Below, one piece after another: positions 47,000 through 59,528 of a stretch of 64,000 nucleotides of DNA (positions are counted from its first letter, which is position 1; each line of letters starts with the position of its first letter). The position numbers and the translations under genes were made by a program. The stretch covers positions 2,914,001-2,978,000 of the forward strand of contig JAECYW010000005.1 in the NCBI GenBank assembly GCA_023014335.1, written 5' to 3'. The notes beneath the pieces were generated by a model. The model was given only the letters and a program-made list of their open reading frames with translations, was not told where the DNA came from and did no database searches. This DNA comes from Galerina marginata. Its lineage: Eukaryota > Basidiomycota > Agaricomycetes > Agaricales > Galerinaceae.

Positions 47000-48181
47000 A
47001 GTGGGTTTTAGAGAGCAATCCATTTCCTCTTTAGGCTCGATGCTTTTTTACGGCATGTCTTGTGACGTCCATCCTGCCGAGATATAAGTCGCAAAATCGC
47101 TCCAACCGAGTCCAACGCTTCCACTGTCCACATCAGTCATGCCGTCCACCGCCCTTATCGGTTCCCGTCCCGTTTCCCTTATATTTGTGCCCACACTTAC
47201 TTTTCATTTTGTCTCCTGAAGGTACATAGACGAACAATTTGAATCTGACCAGCCAACCTCTGAGATCACCACCCACATCTTCCGCAAGGCCAAAGGGGCA
47301 CAGTGGCCAAAGGACTGAGACGACTCAGAAACCCTCAGTGTCATCGACGGTCTCCTTTCAAACCCCTTTTCTAGGCTCTGTCTTGAACATAGGTAATCTA
47401 CTTCTTCTGACGTTTAGAGGGTTGTCTTTGCAGACTTTTATCATCATACATGTCGTCAATGGATCGCTTGTGTGCGACTCTTGACACAATACGCTTTGGT
47501 TTGCAATGACTTGTCTCTTGTCTCCTCGCTGACTTTTTGCAGAGCGCCGCTATTTCCTAATACCATGCGCGTCGACCCAATCAATTATGGTGCTTCTGCG
47601 CCTTTCGAGAACATTGTACTTCGCTCTGACGTCACCGACCTTGAATTAGCCTTCAGTCCCGTCCATTTTCATGAACCATTTCGCTTCGGTACACCTCAGG
47701 CTGCTCTTGCGTTCAGTTCATCATCTGGCGTCACCAACCTTGAATTGGCCTTCAATCCCAAACCATTTACATGAACTTTGTCCTCTGCAGATGCGGACCA
47801 TCTATCCAAGTTGCACCGTCTCCTCAAGCAAGAACCAGTCAAATGGAAACGTAATAGGATTCGGCGTAAAATAAAGTACGACAATTTGCTGTTGGCGCGA
47901 GGAAGAGAGGTATCGAAAGACGGGGTTTGGGGCTTGTAGGAACCATGTTTGTAGATGGCAGCGTCACTCAGAACTTGCTTGAAGGCTGAGCCATAGCGAC
48001 CGAAAAAATGAATGGGAGTGGGCTTTGCCGGGCACCGGCGCTACAAGACTTATATAATAATAAAGTCATTCTCGACTCTCGAGCGCTGGTCAGCACGTGA
48101 CTGCGGCCCGAACTGAAAGTGATGGCAATAAATGATGGAAGTGGTTCGTTTGTCTCTTCCACTAGACGCACTGAATCTAGC
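47000..48181. other. Intergenic with small duplicated exon-like segment and B7 promoter
   Basis: A segment of about 50 bp (GTCACC.ACCTTGAATT.GCC) occurs at about 47631-47680 and 47726-47775 and reads VT(D/N)LELAF in one frame, within a run of splice-like signals. No complete gene could be built. CACGTG at 48094-48099 (CACGTGACTGCGG) lies 83 bp before B7. Confidence 0.35.
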
Positions 48182-49572
48182 ATGGAAGATCGTCCAAGAA
48201 GGATGGTGACACGGTCAAAGGTCCTGAAAGTTCAAAAGGATAGGCCTTCTACCAACAGGCCTTTAACGACCAGGACGAACAAGAAGGCTAAGTCGGCCAG
48301 ACCCGAGAAGATAGAGGTCAAAGACGGCGCGAGGATTAACACTAGAGGCCTTCCTATGCTGCCAGACGAGCTTCTCCTGGAAATCATGTCATTTTACCCA
48401 CCCAAGTCCGACCTGCTTCCAATGGAGCTCACTGACTCCCGGGATTTGGCTCAGGACGCCAGTGAATATGCAGCTAAACGCGATACGTTGATGGCCCTCG
48501 CGCAGACGTGCAGGAACCTGAGGCGGTTTTTTCGCCCATATATCTGGTCTCGTATAGAGGTTCACCATGGAATTCGCGTTGGGGAAGCGGTATTAGGTGT
48601 TTGGACCAAGGGCAGCACGTCTGCCAATATTGACCGGATGCTCAATGCTGAGCTGGTCCGCCAACTTGAGATTGTTACCGTGCGGGATCCCAGGCTCGCG
48701 AAGTCCGTAAAGTGAGTTGTAGATATGATGCTCTTTCTCTTTAGAATATCTAATCAAATGTAACTTTCATAACAACAGACTTTTGAATGTCGAAGTGAGG
48801 GACTACTCAATCCCGACCGTTTTAGCAGAGCTAGCTCGCTGTATAGCCTTGTTCCCAAATCTGCGCTCGGTCAAGCTCGACATTTCGTCTTCTAAGCGGA
48901 CGGCAGGTAAATTAGTTGGGGCCGTAGGGAAAGCGTTCTCGTCATACCTGTATCCGCAAGTGCGCCTGGCCCTCGTTTCTGGGTTTGCCATCCAGTTCCT
49001 CCGCCGTTGTCCTTCGCTCAGACTGGCGAACTTTGTGGGCCATGGGATACGGCAGTCTACTGATTATGCACTTGCAGGTCAATTAATGGATTATTGTCCA
49101 CGATTGGAAAACCTTAAGATCAGCATAGGTGGACTGGAGTCTCTTGGCCATAGTCTGTACCTCATTGATAAGAGTCGAAGCTGGCATCACAATAACCAAC
49201 TTTTATTCAGAATTTATGCAAGCTTTTCCACATCTACGCACCGTTTTCTTGGATGTCCATTCTTTCCGTCATGATCTGTTCATGGTACGTCACAATCACC
49301 TACTTTTTTTTCTTGTCTGACTTTTCTTTAAGAACAACATCGCGATGCTCGGCGCGCTGAAACGCCTCAAGTGCATCAGACTCACGGCGTTCATCCCACT
49401 TCTTGAAGCGGATACGCAGAATCTTTTAGATACAGCCGTCCAGCTTTTACTCAAGCTGCAGAAGGATGAAAAGGAAGAAAAGGAGGTCAGTCTGACTTAT
49501 ATGGCACGAGGCGACCTTTATGTGAACTGGAAAACCGAAACAATTTTTCTGCCTATCCCTCAGTCTCGTTAA
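48182..49572 (+). CDS. F-box-like protein, family B, copy B7
   Basis: Exons are 48182-48711, 48779-49152, 49211-49284 and 49333-49572, giving 405 aa. F-box-like LPDELLLEIMSFYP, QTCRNLRRFFRPYIWSR, LRR-like segments and the EDKEEKE-like tail (KDEKEEKEVSLTY) are kept. The ancestral donor of intron 2, at 49147 by alignment to B6, reads GC rather than GT. A GTCTGT six bases downstream restores a donor in the same phase and adds two residues. Without splicing there the frame shifts into a short tail. It is therefore annotated as probably functional, with doubt at this site. Confidence 0.72.
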
Positions 49573-50162
49573 TGTTAGTCTCACTATCATATATCTCCCA
49601 TTCATCTGCGTATACCCAAACCCTTTGCTGAAATTGGCTAGTACCCTACCCTTAAATATTAACCGGTTAATCACTAAGCTTAAGACTTGTCCTTGCCCCT
49701 CCTGTCATGAAGTAGATCAGTGGTGATAATTATATATTCGTGAGAAACTTCGTAGTAAGGCCCTTCCTGATATTTAACTACAACCATCCTCTTTCTAGGT
49801 ATCAGGCTTACGCGGCCTTGGCTATGGCGTACTGCGGATTACTATCGTCCACGATTTGATCAGGCGAAAAGCAAGTCACGATACGTGTAGCATGGCTGGG
49901 GCGCAACCCCAGGCTACTGCGGGGTATCAACGTGTCGCTGGGGGGGTACATGGCCACCGCATTTTGCAAATTTAAAGCTCTATAGCCTCGTGACTGCTAC
50001 ACGGGTATGATTCTTTACGGTAAGAGGGCTGTCTCACGTCAACTATAGCGCTCGATCGCCAACTCTCTGTTTCTTTTCCTCCAGCTTCTTGCTCACAAAC
50101 AGATATCTAGCAGGACTTTTTCGCACTCGTTGACTCTCTCTACCTGTGCTTCCCGTGTCAGA
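49573..50162. other. Intergenic with stem-loop
   Basis: A stem-loop at 49887-49917 (GTAGC + CTGGGG pairing with CCCCAG + GCTAC, loop CGCAA, small bulge) is the only structure noted. No gene is seen before the ankyrin gene. Confidence 0.4.
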
Positions 50163-51683
50163 ATGAGCGGAGTGGACCGCAGTACAACTGAATTTCTACC
50201 AGCTTATGTCCAGCACCAAGTCCCTCAGAGTGCTTTCGATGCACTTCTGACAAGAATAGTCATCGGCGCGAGGGACCCCAATGCCCGCGTGATTCTTGAA
50301 AGCTTCATCGAGAGCCAGAAGGCTCCGGCTTATAATTCATCACAAAAATCCGAGCCGCCCAAACCCATCGAACACTATCCGATCGGTAGAGATCCATTGA
50401 CGCTCGTCAAACAGCAGGTCGTCGCGGAGCTGTTCCATGCCATCCGAAGAGAAGATAGCGAAACCGTTGTTTTTTTAATCCAAAACAACCTCGTCACCGC
50501 GAACACCACGAACCAAGTCGGCCGAACGCCGTTATTAGAAGCAATTTCAACGAAAATCATTCACTTAGTCAAGGAACTCCTAGACTTCGGCGCGGACCCC
50601 AATGCATTTGGTGTCGTAGTAAGCCTTTTCTCGCCTACCCACTGTAACCCCAGAGCCCATCTGATGCTCCAGTTTCGCTAGGAATATGATCGCAAAGCCA
50701 CCCGTACTCCCTTGATGTTCGCCGCAAGCTTAGGATCCCTCCCAATTGTTAAACTACTCTTCGAACCCCCTTACTCTGCCAACGACGCCCTCGTTGCTCC
50801 TGACGGCCAGATTGCCCTCCGACTCGCCTCGGCTGCTGGCCATCGCGCAATAGTCGAGTACTTGCCCTCTCGCCGCGTAGGCGGCTTCCTCCGCTGGAAG
50901 ACACAAAATGCTCCAGCCATTGCACGGATGAAGAGGGCACTGCGGAGCATTCGTACCTTCATCAAATTTTTCGTCTGGTATCTGCCCAAATTTTTCGTCT
51001 GGGACGCACCCAAGCATTTGGTCGTACTCCCCGTCGTGAAGGGCTGTAAATGGTCTTGGGCAAATCGAAAGAAATTCGGTGGTTGGTGTAAGCACCAAAT
51101 CACTGAGACGCCGAAACGGTTCGTTCGGGCTGCAAAGCGGGTTTGGAATGGTGTCAAAAAGGTTCCGAAGGCGATATGGAAGTTCGGGACGCAGACAGTG
51201 CCAAGATGGATCAACAAGTTGGCCATTTGGTTTGGGGAATTGATCACTGTGCGCATTCCTAAAGCGATTGGTATTGCGGCGAAGTGGATCTGGTCCGGAC
51301 TCAGCTCGCTCGGGAAGGCGATTTGGGGTGCCATCCTGAAGGCGGTGTCGTTTTTGCATACGGTCCTTGAGGCCATCGTGACGTTCTTGCGCAATGTGAC
51401 GATGAAGGATATCTGGAATGGGTTCTGCGACCTCCTCCGGGCTATTTTCATCACTTTCCCTACGACTCTTTGGTCGTGGATACGGAGGTTCGGAGTAGCG
51501 TCATTCGAGGTCATGAAGACCCTCTTTGGTTGGTTCGGTGAATTGCTATGGTGGATTGTGGTTGGATTGGAATGGCTTGTGCTTTATATCCCGGCCAATC
51601 TTTGGATTATTTTGCGCAGCCTTGGAGGCTCCATTGGCAGAGGTTGGTCTGAATTTGTGATTTGGATCAATCCAAAGGCATAG
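50163..51683 (+). CDS. Ankyrin protein with Trp/Lys amphipathic tail, family D, copy D1
   Basis: Exons are 50163-50618 and 50682-51683, giving 485 aa. The N-terminal region (1-85) is conserved in the family (VPQSAFDALLTRI; ESFIESQKAPAY). Two ankyrin-type blocks follow: GRTPLLEAISTKIIHLVKEL..GADPN, and after the intron TRTPLMFAASLGSLPIVKLL. The last about 265 residues are Trp, Lys, Phe and Val-rich with recurring W and P at 11-22 residue spacing (PKAIWKFG, PRWINKLAIWFGEL, AKWIWSGLSSLGKAIW). They end WINPKA. The tail should form amphipathic helices, so membrane or lipid binding is inferred. There is no signal peptide. The start at MSGVDRS was chosen over an upstream Met by alignment with D2 and D3. 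Confidence 0.75.
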
Positions 51684-52254
51684 TTTTGCTCATCAAGCTA
51701 AGTACCTTTTTTTTTTCGATATTTACGATTTGTACTCGAGTTGCTGTACGATGGAAAATGGCAGTATTTTTATCGAGACTACGCTATTTTTGTCGAGATA
51801 AGGGTTGTCCGTTTGCTGAGTTGTGGTGGAACTCCGGACATAAACCCCTCGGCAATGTCCATCTCCACGTTCTCCTTCAGTTCTCATGGATGTCGATTCT
51901 CTTCTTTCTATCTCACCTCCAGGACCCTTCAGACTTGCTTCAAACTCTACTTTCACAGTATGCCCCAGTACACATAGTCTCTGGCAGTTCAACCGCGATC
52001 AACTCCTCAGCCGAAACTTCCAGTCAACTTTGGCCGGTGCGTCACGTTGGGTTTTGCAAAAAAAGTCGTCTAGTCGCGATACCGGGCTGACCTTCAAGGT
52101 CCGAGCCTCCGAGGCACGGTTTTTACCGTGTAAATCGATCCTAGTCCATAAATAACGCGTCGAGGGTCAAAACTGCCCTTCTGTTGCGTCTAGTGTCCAC
52201 CCACGACCACGACCACCTTCACCTTCAGCATTTTCCCGGTCGCGGACACAGCAT
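51684..52254. other. Intergenic, no gene seen
   Basis: Overlapping short frames with no support. Contains the promoter of C2. Confidence 0.4.
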
Positions 52255-53930
52255 ATGTCAAGTCCTGATCAAAAAACGCTGAATATTCAAAGTGACGCGG
52301 CCCCGGGCTTCAAATTTATAGAGCTAAGCGTGGACCTCCTAATCAATGTGATCAAATTTCTGCCGCCATGCGACATCGTCTCCGTCCGCCAGGTGTGTGG
52401 TCTGACCTCCATGCTCATGGCCCTGGTTTCACCTCGCCGACATCCTCTAGACGTGTCGAAGGCTTCTTTCCGTCACGAAACTGCGAACGGTCTGGGTGAA
52501 CGCTTTGCACGGAGTCATGCAGGACTATTCCATCACCGAAGATACCTTCCCCCTCCAAACGATGTCTGTTCCGCTGCTAGAACACTCGGCATTATCGCCT
52601 TACCGCCTCGTTTCTTTATTGGAACGATCTGATAACAGCAGGATTGAACCAGCATCGATCCGGGTACTTTCTCCTCGGCTAACGAATCAAGAAAAGGCCT
52701 TTCATGGAATCTTGCACAGCGGCGAACTGTACGACATGTTTTTAGCACCTGGTGGACGCTATCTATCCACCGTTGCACACTATGGTGGCGTTTCTAGCAT
52801 TCTTACTGTCTGGGACCTTGGTCATTCGGGCAACGACGGGGTGAAGGCTTTAACCCGTCTTGTTCAACCAATGACACCACACTGTTCATTAATCAACTTC
52901 TTCCCTGATATTCCGAGACGCGGGATATTTTACCTCGTTTCGAAACGAGAAGCACAGTCACCGTAAGGCCAAACACTTGTCTCCCTAAACATCGCGTTCA
53001 ACCCTCCCATAGGCAAGGAATCGTTGTTGACGTTCACACAATAACCATATCCCCAGCCTTTTCGACATTCGTTTCAGTCAGCAAAATTTGGATACCTGCT
53101 ATGGGTCCAACCGATTATTACGACGTATTTGCGTCTCCAGAGCTACAGAGGATCACAGTTCGCACTGATGACACTGTAAAAAATCGCTTTTTAATTTGGG
53201 ATTTCATACACAACACGGCAGCCGCTTGGATCGCACCTGACTGTCCCATTAGGCCTGAATTAGTTGTGAGTGAATACCCCTTCCCTCTTCAGTTAATGAC
53301 GACACTAAGCGCCTACAGTTTTTTTCCTATCAAGACAGTCTTGTCGTCGGGGTGAGGGATAAAGTGCTGATATATAATATCCCGCCTTTCGTTCCTTTCG
53401 ACTCTGAGATCGCTCCAAGACATCTTGAAGCATCCCTTTCCCTCTCAAGTCCATTTCCAACCCCGGGCTTCTTTTTCATCTGCCAAGATTGTCGTCCCTC
53501 TTCACAATCTTCCCAGTATATCTGTGCCGCCAATTCCGAGAAAATAGCGGTTTACAAGGTCAACAATACCCATTCATCAGGGAATCCTGCCGTGCCGAAC
53601 AAACTTCCAACAATAGCTGCCAGTGTTAATGCTGCATATCCATCATTCGCTGTCGACAACATTGACTCTTTTACTCGGATGGAGCACTCTATCGGACATC
53701 TTTTCCTTGGGTGTTCCAACGACGAGTTGGGGACTTTTAAAGTTTACATGTTCAAGATAGCCGACCGGCCCAACAGACAGTGGAACATTAAACCGTCCTG
53801 GGCATCTTTATTTTATGACCCAACTATGGCTCTCCACCGCTCACAGTTTTATCCGCTAACGGGTAGGATGTGTCTTTTGACGCAGAACCGCAAATTGCAT
53901 ATTTTAGATTTTCTAGTACCTCCCGACTAA
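52255..53930 (+). CDS. F-box / beta-propeller-like protein, family C, copy C2
   Basis: Exons are 52255-52392, 52451-52962, 53013-53265 and 53319-53930, giving 504 aa. The F-box is split by intron 1: LSVDLLINVIKFLPPCDIVSVRQ before it and TCRRLLSVTKLRTVWVNAL after it. The body shows propeller-like strands (LAPGGRYLSTVAHYGG...LTVWDLG; RFLIWDFIHNTAAAWIAPDC; VLIYNIPPFVP) and ends LHILDFLVPPD. It is first of a head-to-tail row C2, C3, relic, C4. Likely an SCF adaptor. Confidence 0.82.
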
Positions 53931-54223
53931 CGTAGTGTATTTATCGTGGACTGTATTTTTACTTACTTTCTTCTGAACTACATCCTGTGTCGCCTTTAAT
54001 CTATCGCAAAATGGCGATTACTGGTGCGCAAATAACAGGAAACAACGAGGTCATGCATGAATCACATGATCAGCCGACGGAGGCACTTTTCTTTTTTTCC
54101 AGCAAGGCACTTGCAAGGCAGCAAGGCCACTTACTCTCTCCTCAACGAAATCGACAACGACATACCAACCCGTCTTTGGAGTACATTTGAGTACTCAAAA
54201 TAAAGGCGCGCAAACAACAGCGA
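53931..54223. other. Spacer between C2 and C3
   Basis: No gene seen. AAACAACAGCGAATGGCGCGTAC just before C3 resembles the sequence before C4 near 56282. Confidence 0.4.
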
Positions 54224-55912
54224 ATGGCGCGTACAAAGCATGTTGCGGTGAAAATGTCGGGTAGCATGGGCCCTCGTCGTCGCCATGTGTCGCCGACGCC
54301 AGAGATCCCAGATTTCATTGCGTTGACCCGAGATGTTTTAATCAATGTGATCAAATTTTTACAACCACGGGACATTGTCTCTATTCGTCAGGTATCTAAT
54401 GCAATTTCTCAGTCTGTATTCTCTAAGCTCACCCCCACGTCTTTTAGACATGTCGAACCTTTTTGTCCATCACAAAACTGCGACCGGTCTGGGTGAACGC
54501 CCTTCGCTGGCTCATGCAAGAGCATTGTATCACAGAAGACACATTCCCTCTCCGAACTATGTCTCTGTCTATGCTCGAACACTTGGCGCTATCGCCTTAC
54601 AGGATTGTTTCTTTGATGGAACAATCTGACAACGACAAGTTGGATCCAGCGTCAATCAGGGTTCTTTCACCTAGGTTAACAAATGAAGAGAAGGATATTT
54701 ACGGAATTTTGCACAGTGGAGAGTTGTATGACTTTTCCTTGGCATCTGGCGGACGCTACCTGTCCACTGTTGCAAGCTGTAGTGATGTTTCAAGCCTTTT
54801 TACTGTCTGGGACCTTGGTCTTTCGGGCAACGACCGGGTGAAGGCCTTAACCCGTCTCGTTCAACCGGTGATATGCTGTGAATTAATCAACTTCTTCCCT
54901 GATCTCAACAAACTTGGAGTATTTTACCTCGTCTCTAGACGAGATTCACCGTAAGGCCAGTCCGTTGTCTGTCTGTTTACCATGTTCATATCGCTCATAG
55001 CCAAGGGATTATTGTGGACGTTTACACAATAACGATATCTCCACCCATTTCGACATTTGTTTCAGTCAGTAAAATAAGGATGCCTGCTACAGGTTCGACC
55101 TACGTATTTGCGTGTCCGGAGTTACAGAGGATCACGATTCGCACTGACAACACTGAAATAAACCAGTTCTTAATATGGGATTTCATCCATAACATGGCAG
55201 CCGCTTGGGTTGCAGCAGACTGTCCAATCGACCAGGGCTTGGCAGTGAGTACGTCTTTAGCTTGTCAGTTTATTGCGATCTGAAATGTCTGTAGATTTTC
55301 TCCTATGACGACAGCCTTGTTGTCGGGCTGGCGGATAAAATGTTCATATACAATATTCCACCTTTTGTTCCCTACAACCCCGATATCGTTCCAAAACGCC
55401 TTGAGCCATCTATTTGCCTCTACAGCCCACTTCCCGGATCCGATGCATTTTTCCTTCTGCAAGATTCTTGGCCCCTTCCCCGAGCACCGAAGTATATGTG
55501 CGCCGCCAATTCTGAGCAAATAGTCGTTTACAAAAGCAACAATATCCTTTCTTCCGACGCGGGTTCTGCGATGCCAAACATACTGCCAACATTTGCAGCC
55601 AGTGTCAGTGCTGCATACCCTTCATTCGCGCATAACAATCGGGATATTTTCATTCAAATGGTGCAAGCAGTGGGCCACCTTTTCCTGGGATGTTATGACG
55701 AGAATTCAGGAATCCTCAAAGTTTTTATAGTCAAGATAGCTGATCAGCCTGTCGGCCAACGAGACATTATACCATTCAGGGTTTTTCTAGGCAACGACCC
55801 GGCCGACGTCTTCCAATACACACAGCTCTACCCTTTAACGGGTAGGATGTGCTATTTAACAAAAGAATGCCGCAGATTGCATGTCCTCGATTTCCTGGTA
55901 CCACCCGAGTAA
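54224..55912 (+). CDS. F-box / beta-propeller-like protein, family C, copy C3
   Basis: Exons are 54224-54391, 54448-54950, 55001-55244 and 55295-55912, giving 510 aa. The four-exon structure and phases match C2. F-box: LTRDVLINVIKFLQPRDIVSIRQ joined to TCRTFLSITKLRPVWVNAL. Propeller-like motifs are repeated (LASGGRYLSTVASC...FTVWDLGLSG; QFLIWDFIHNMAAAWVAADC; MFIYNIPPFVPY), with end LHVLDFLVPPE. No lesion is seen. Confidence 0.82.
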
Positions 55913-55964
55913 CAATATCACGCTTCATATAGACTGCTATCATACAAAACAGTATAACTCTTAA

Positions 55965-56225
55965 TTGGTGCCGCAGCTGCCGCCCGCGCTAAATAACCTC
56001 CAGGCAAATATTCAAAGCAACACAACCCCAACTTTGATCGCGGTACATGCTTCAATGTCCTGGTCTCCTAAGTCTATTTTACCTCTGGGTCTGGAAAGTC
56101 TCCTACTCATAGACATGTCGGAACCTCACAAGCCTGCAAACGGTCTGGGTGAATGCACTGTTTAGGTTAATAAATCAGCAACCGAGATACAACTTGTAGA
56201 TTTTTTGGTACCTCCCGAGTAAGTG
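55965..56225 (+). pseudogene. Family C relic, internally deleted
   Basis: TCATAGACATGTCGGAACC...GCAAACGGTCTGGGTGAATGCACTG (56107-56161) matches the start of exon 2 of C2 and C3. About 15 bp later, ACTTGTAGATTTTTTGGTACCTCCCGAGTAA (56195-56223) matches the last codons of the family (LDFLVPPE). The 1.4 kb between has been deleted. This is the remains of a fourth tandem copy. Confidence 0.75.
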
Positions 56226-56284
56226 TACTTTTTACTCACTTTCTCCTGAACGACATACTTACCGACCCCTCTTTTCTCGAACTA

Positions 56285-58102
56285 ATGGTACGCAAACAAC
56301 AGCAAATAACGCGTGCAAAGCACCGCGCGGCGCCACTTAAGTTACTCACCCTGCCACATCGTCACAAGCACCATTCTGTCCTCCCCTCACTGATATTGAT
56401 TCCAACGTGCATGCCACCGATGCCAGAGAACCCTCAGGAAATACTGGAAATCATTCAAAGCAACACGGCCCAAACCTTCATCTCGCTCAGCCCAGATGTT
56501 TTAATCAACGTAATCAAATTTTTACAACCATGCAACATTGTCTCTGTTCGTTAGGTAGTTATCCAATGCGTTTTCTAAGTTTGTATCGCCTGAATTCATC
56601 CTCCGACGTCTTCTAGACATGTCGAACCCTTTTGTCAATCACAAACTGCGAACGGTCTGGGTGAACGCTCTGCGCAGTGTCATGCAGAACTATTCTATTA
56701 CAGAAGATACTTTTCCTCTCCAAACCATGTCTTTGCCAATGCTCGAACACTCGGCGCTGTCACCTCGGCGGTTCATTTCGTTGATGGAAAAGTCTGATAA
56801 CCGCCAACTTGAACCAACGTCAACTCGAGTTCTATCTCCTCGCTTAACCAACCGAGAAAAGACCACTCACGGGCTTTCCGACAGTGGCCATCTGCATGAT
56901 ATGATTTTGGCACCTGGCGGACGCTATCTGTCCACAATTGCGCACTGTGACGGGGACTCTTCGCATTTCACTATCTGGGACCTTGGCCTTTCGGGTATTG
57001 ATGGACTAAAAGCATTGGCGCACCTCCGAGTAGCTCAGCTGGAGGACTATTCCTTTTTGAATTTCTTTCCTGATCTCAAGAAACACGGAATATTTTACCT
57101 AGTTACTAGATCAACTAGAATTTTACCGTAAGATCTATTGCTTATTCTATCTCACTTGCTGTCATACTCATCAAGCCCTTAGTCAAAAAGTCATAGTGGC
57201 CGTTCATACAGTCACTGTATCTCCAAATCCTGAATTCTCATTAACCTCGAGAGTCCAGATAACCGCCTCTTATGCAACCGATCTCCCTGAAGTATTTGCA
57301 TGTCCCAAGCTATGTAGGGTCACAATACGCACTGATGACTCCCACCGAATTTCCTTCCTGATTTGGGACTTCATACACAACACTGCGACCACTTGGATCG
57401 GGTGTGACTATCCAATTTCTCCACTGTCAACAGTGAGTAATAAACTCGGGAGGGTCATTAAATGACAATCTTATATCCCTTTAGTGTTTCTCATATGATG
57501 ACTGCCTCATAGTCGGGCTTGGGGATAAGATGTTGGTATACAATGTTCCACCTTTCACTCCTTACGACCCCCAAATGACTCCAAGGCAACTTGAACCGTC
57601 CCTGAGCCTGTCAAGTTCATTCACATCTGTTGCTGGTTTTTACATTGATCAAAACAGGCAACCGAGTTCGCGTGCCCTTCCTGATTATATTTGCTTGTTC
57701 AATGCCGGCCAAATCATTGTTCAAAAGGTCAAGAACATCTTGTCGGATGGCGATTCTTCAGCACCCAACAAACTCCCAATATTCGAAGGCAAATTCAACG
57801 CTACGCACCCATCATTTAGAAGTGATTGTGATGACGTCTTCACACCTCTGATGGAATCCGGGGGTTGTTTGTTTCTTGGGAGTTCAGATGATGACAAAGG
57901 AACCGCCAGACTTTTCATGGTTAAGATAGCGAACCGATGTGACGTGCAAATGGATGCCAAACTCATCGAGTCAATTCTGTGCAATGACGAAATGGTAAGC
58001 CTTCGTCGCTGGCAATTTTGTCCGTTAATAGGCAGGTTGTGTTATTTAACCGAGACCCGCAAATTATACGTTCTGGATTTTTTAGTACCTCCCGAGCAAT
58101 GA
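56285..58102 (+). pseudogene. Family C copy C4: F-box disabled, propeller body intact
   Basis: The F-box exon (56285-56554) encodes LSPDVLINVIKFLQPCNIVSVR, but its last codon, CAG in C2 and C3, is TAG. Exon 2 (from 56616) has lost one A within the F-box continuation (ATCACAAACTGCG against ATCACAAAACTGCG), so the F-box is out of frame. The body from ATG 56619 is open: exons 56619-57127, 57183-57432 and 57485-58102 encode 458 aa with all propeller-like motifs (LAPGGRYLSTIAHC, SFLIWDFIHNTATTWI, MLVYNVPPFTP, LYVLDFLVPPE). Either a recent pseudogene or an F-box-less protein started at that Met. Confidence 0.72.
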
Positions 58103-58395
58103 AACATGTGTACTTTGTCTACAGTATAACACCGTGTTGCTCTCGAATGGTGAAAGAAAATTATCAACGAAGTCGGGATCCCATATCAGAATCTAGTATG
58201 TGACATGGTTAAACAACAGTGTAAGACGCCAAGAACAAAGTATAATAAAGGCGAACCTATGCCAACCTATAGCTACTTCGCGTTAATGAAGCAATTGCAA
58301 CCCATCTTGGAGTGCTGACGTTGAGTCTTGTTCCTTCATCTGGTTTGTACCCCGATATTCGAATACACGATAAGACGACCGACATTGAGCAAAGG

Positions 58396-59528
58396 TTATG
58401 AATATAATGTATTATCCTCCTCAAACAACGACTCTATGTTTTTGCCCTTCCTGTCCAAGTTGTACACCCAAGGAATGTTCTTACCCCTTGAGCGGTTCCG
58501 CATCAACAGCTCTCCGGCTACAGGCTCTGAAAAATTTTCTCTATATTGAGGATCGTCACATTCGACGGGTTCAAGAATTTCCAGAACACGCAAAACGACA
58601 ATGTGGGTGTTGGCATGTTCGAGGAAAGGGGATTTTTCTAGGCGAACACGGGCTAAACCTGTCAACGTCAAAGGAGGGAACAAGAAGAATAAGGAATATA
58701 AACCTAGATTTCGACTGTAGAGGATAACGTACCTTTGTAAGGACGGACTGTCATCTTCGAGCCATCACCCCGATAATCCGTGCTTGTAAAGGCATTTGTA
58801 GCGAAGCTTCTCCACAATACCATGGCGCGCGGTGTAATGATGGATATTGATCTTGGTGAATGCTTTAAACTCGTAAGAAAAGGTTGAGATAAATGGTATA
58901 AAACTATTGAGTGGGCGCTAGGTCGACTTGTAGGCAGCTTTCGAAGTTGTTCTAGCAGATGCTCTGGAACAAATCCTTCTCTGACTAACATTGAGCCTAC
59001 TGCTTTGTAGTTTCGAAATTGCGCGATTGAGTACAGCAAGACTCTCCATGGCTTGCCGTCGGGGGTTTGAAGATCAGATCCCTGTTCAAACGTGGAAATA
59101 GGAGTGGGTAGAACTCTGAATCGTACGGTTCCAGAGTAGTTTGGTTGACCGTCTGTTGGCTTCTTGTAATATAGATATCCGAAAGAATTAGGCGGGAAAT
59201 TTGCGCCGGGCTCGCCCGATGGATAAGACAACGAAACTCGACCAGGGCTCGGTTGAAAGCACGCCCACAACTTTGGTGAGAGATTGATAGGCTGCTGCCC
59301 GACGGCGGTAAACTTTTCTGGGTCCAGGGTTAGAACTGGGTTTGTGAGCCCGAGATGATACTGTGTATGTCACATCGGGGAATGGTGAATTTGACATTAG
59401 TTAACTCCAAGAGATATGACGCACCACGAATGGCTTTTTTTCCTGCATTGCGACATCAGTGCCGCGATCCTGATGAGAGTCAAAGCTTGAAGACTTACCT
59501 CGACAGACCCCCTGGTCTCAGTACTATT
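58396..59528 (-). CDS. Uncharacterised basidiomycete-type protein, multi-exon
   Basis: Exons seen: 59528-59499 (30 nt), 59442-59425 (18 nt), 59360-58733 and 58658-58396; further 5' exons probably lie toward 59808. The frame continues across all joins (KPFV/YHLGLTNP; PYKG/LARVRLEKSPF). The layout GYLYYKKP, FRVLPTPISTFEQGSDL, GKPWRVLL, LVREGFVPEHLL, TSTDYRGDG and HIVVLRVLEILEPVEC is one I recognise as a recurring architecture among uncharacterised Agaricomycete proteins. No catalytic motif or membrane segment is seen. A further intron inside the long exon, around 58940-58880, is possible because that stretch fits the rest poorly. Confidence 0.65.

Noticed and set aside
50771..51514. Long antisense frame (247 codons) opposite D1
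   Set aside because: It mirrors the Trp/Lys-rich coding strand, has no features of its own, and a similar shadow lies opposite D2 (61999-61340).
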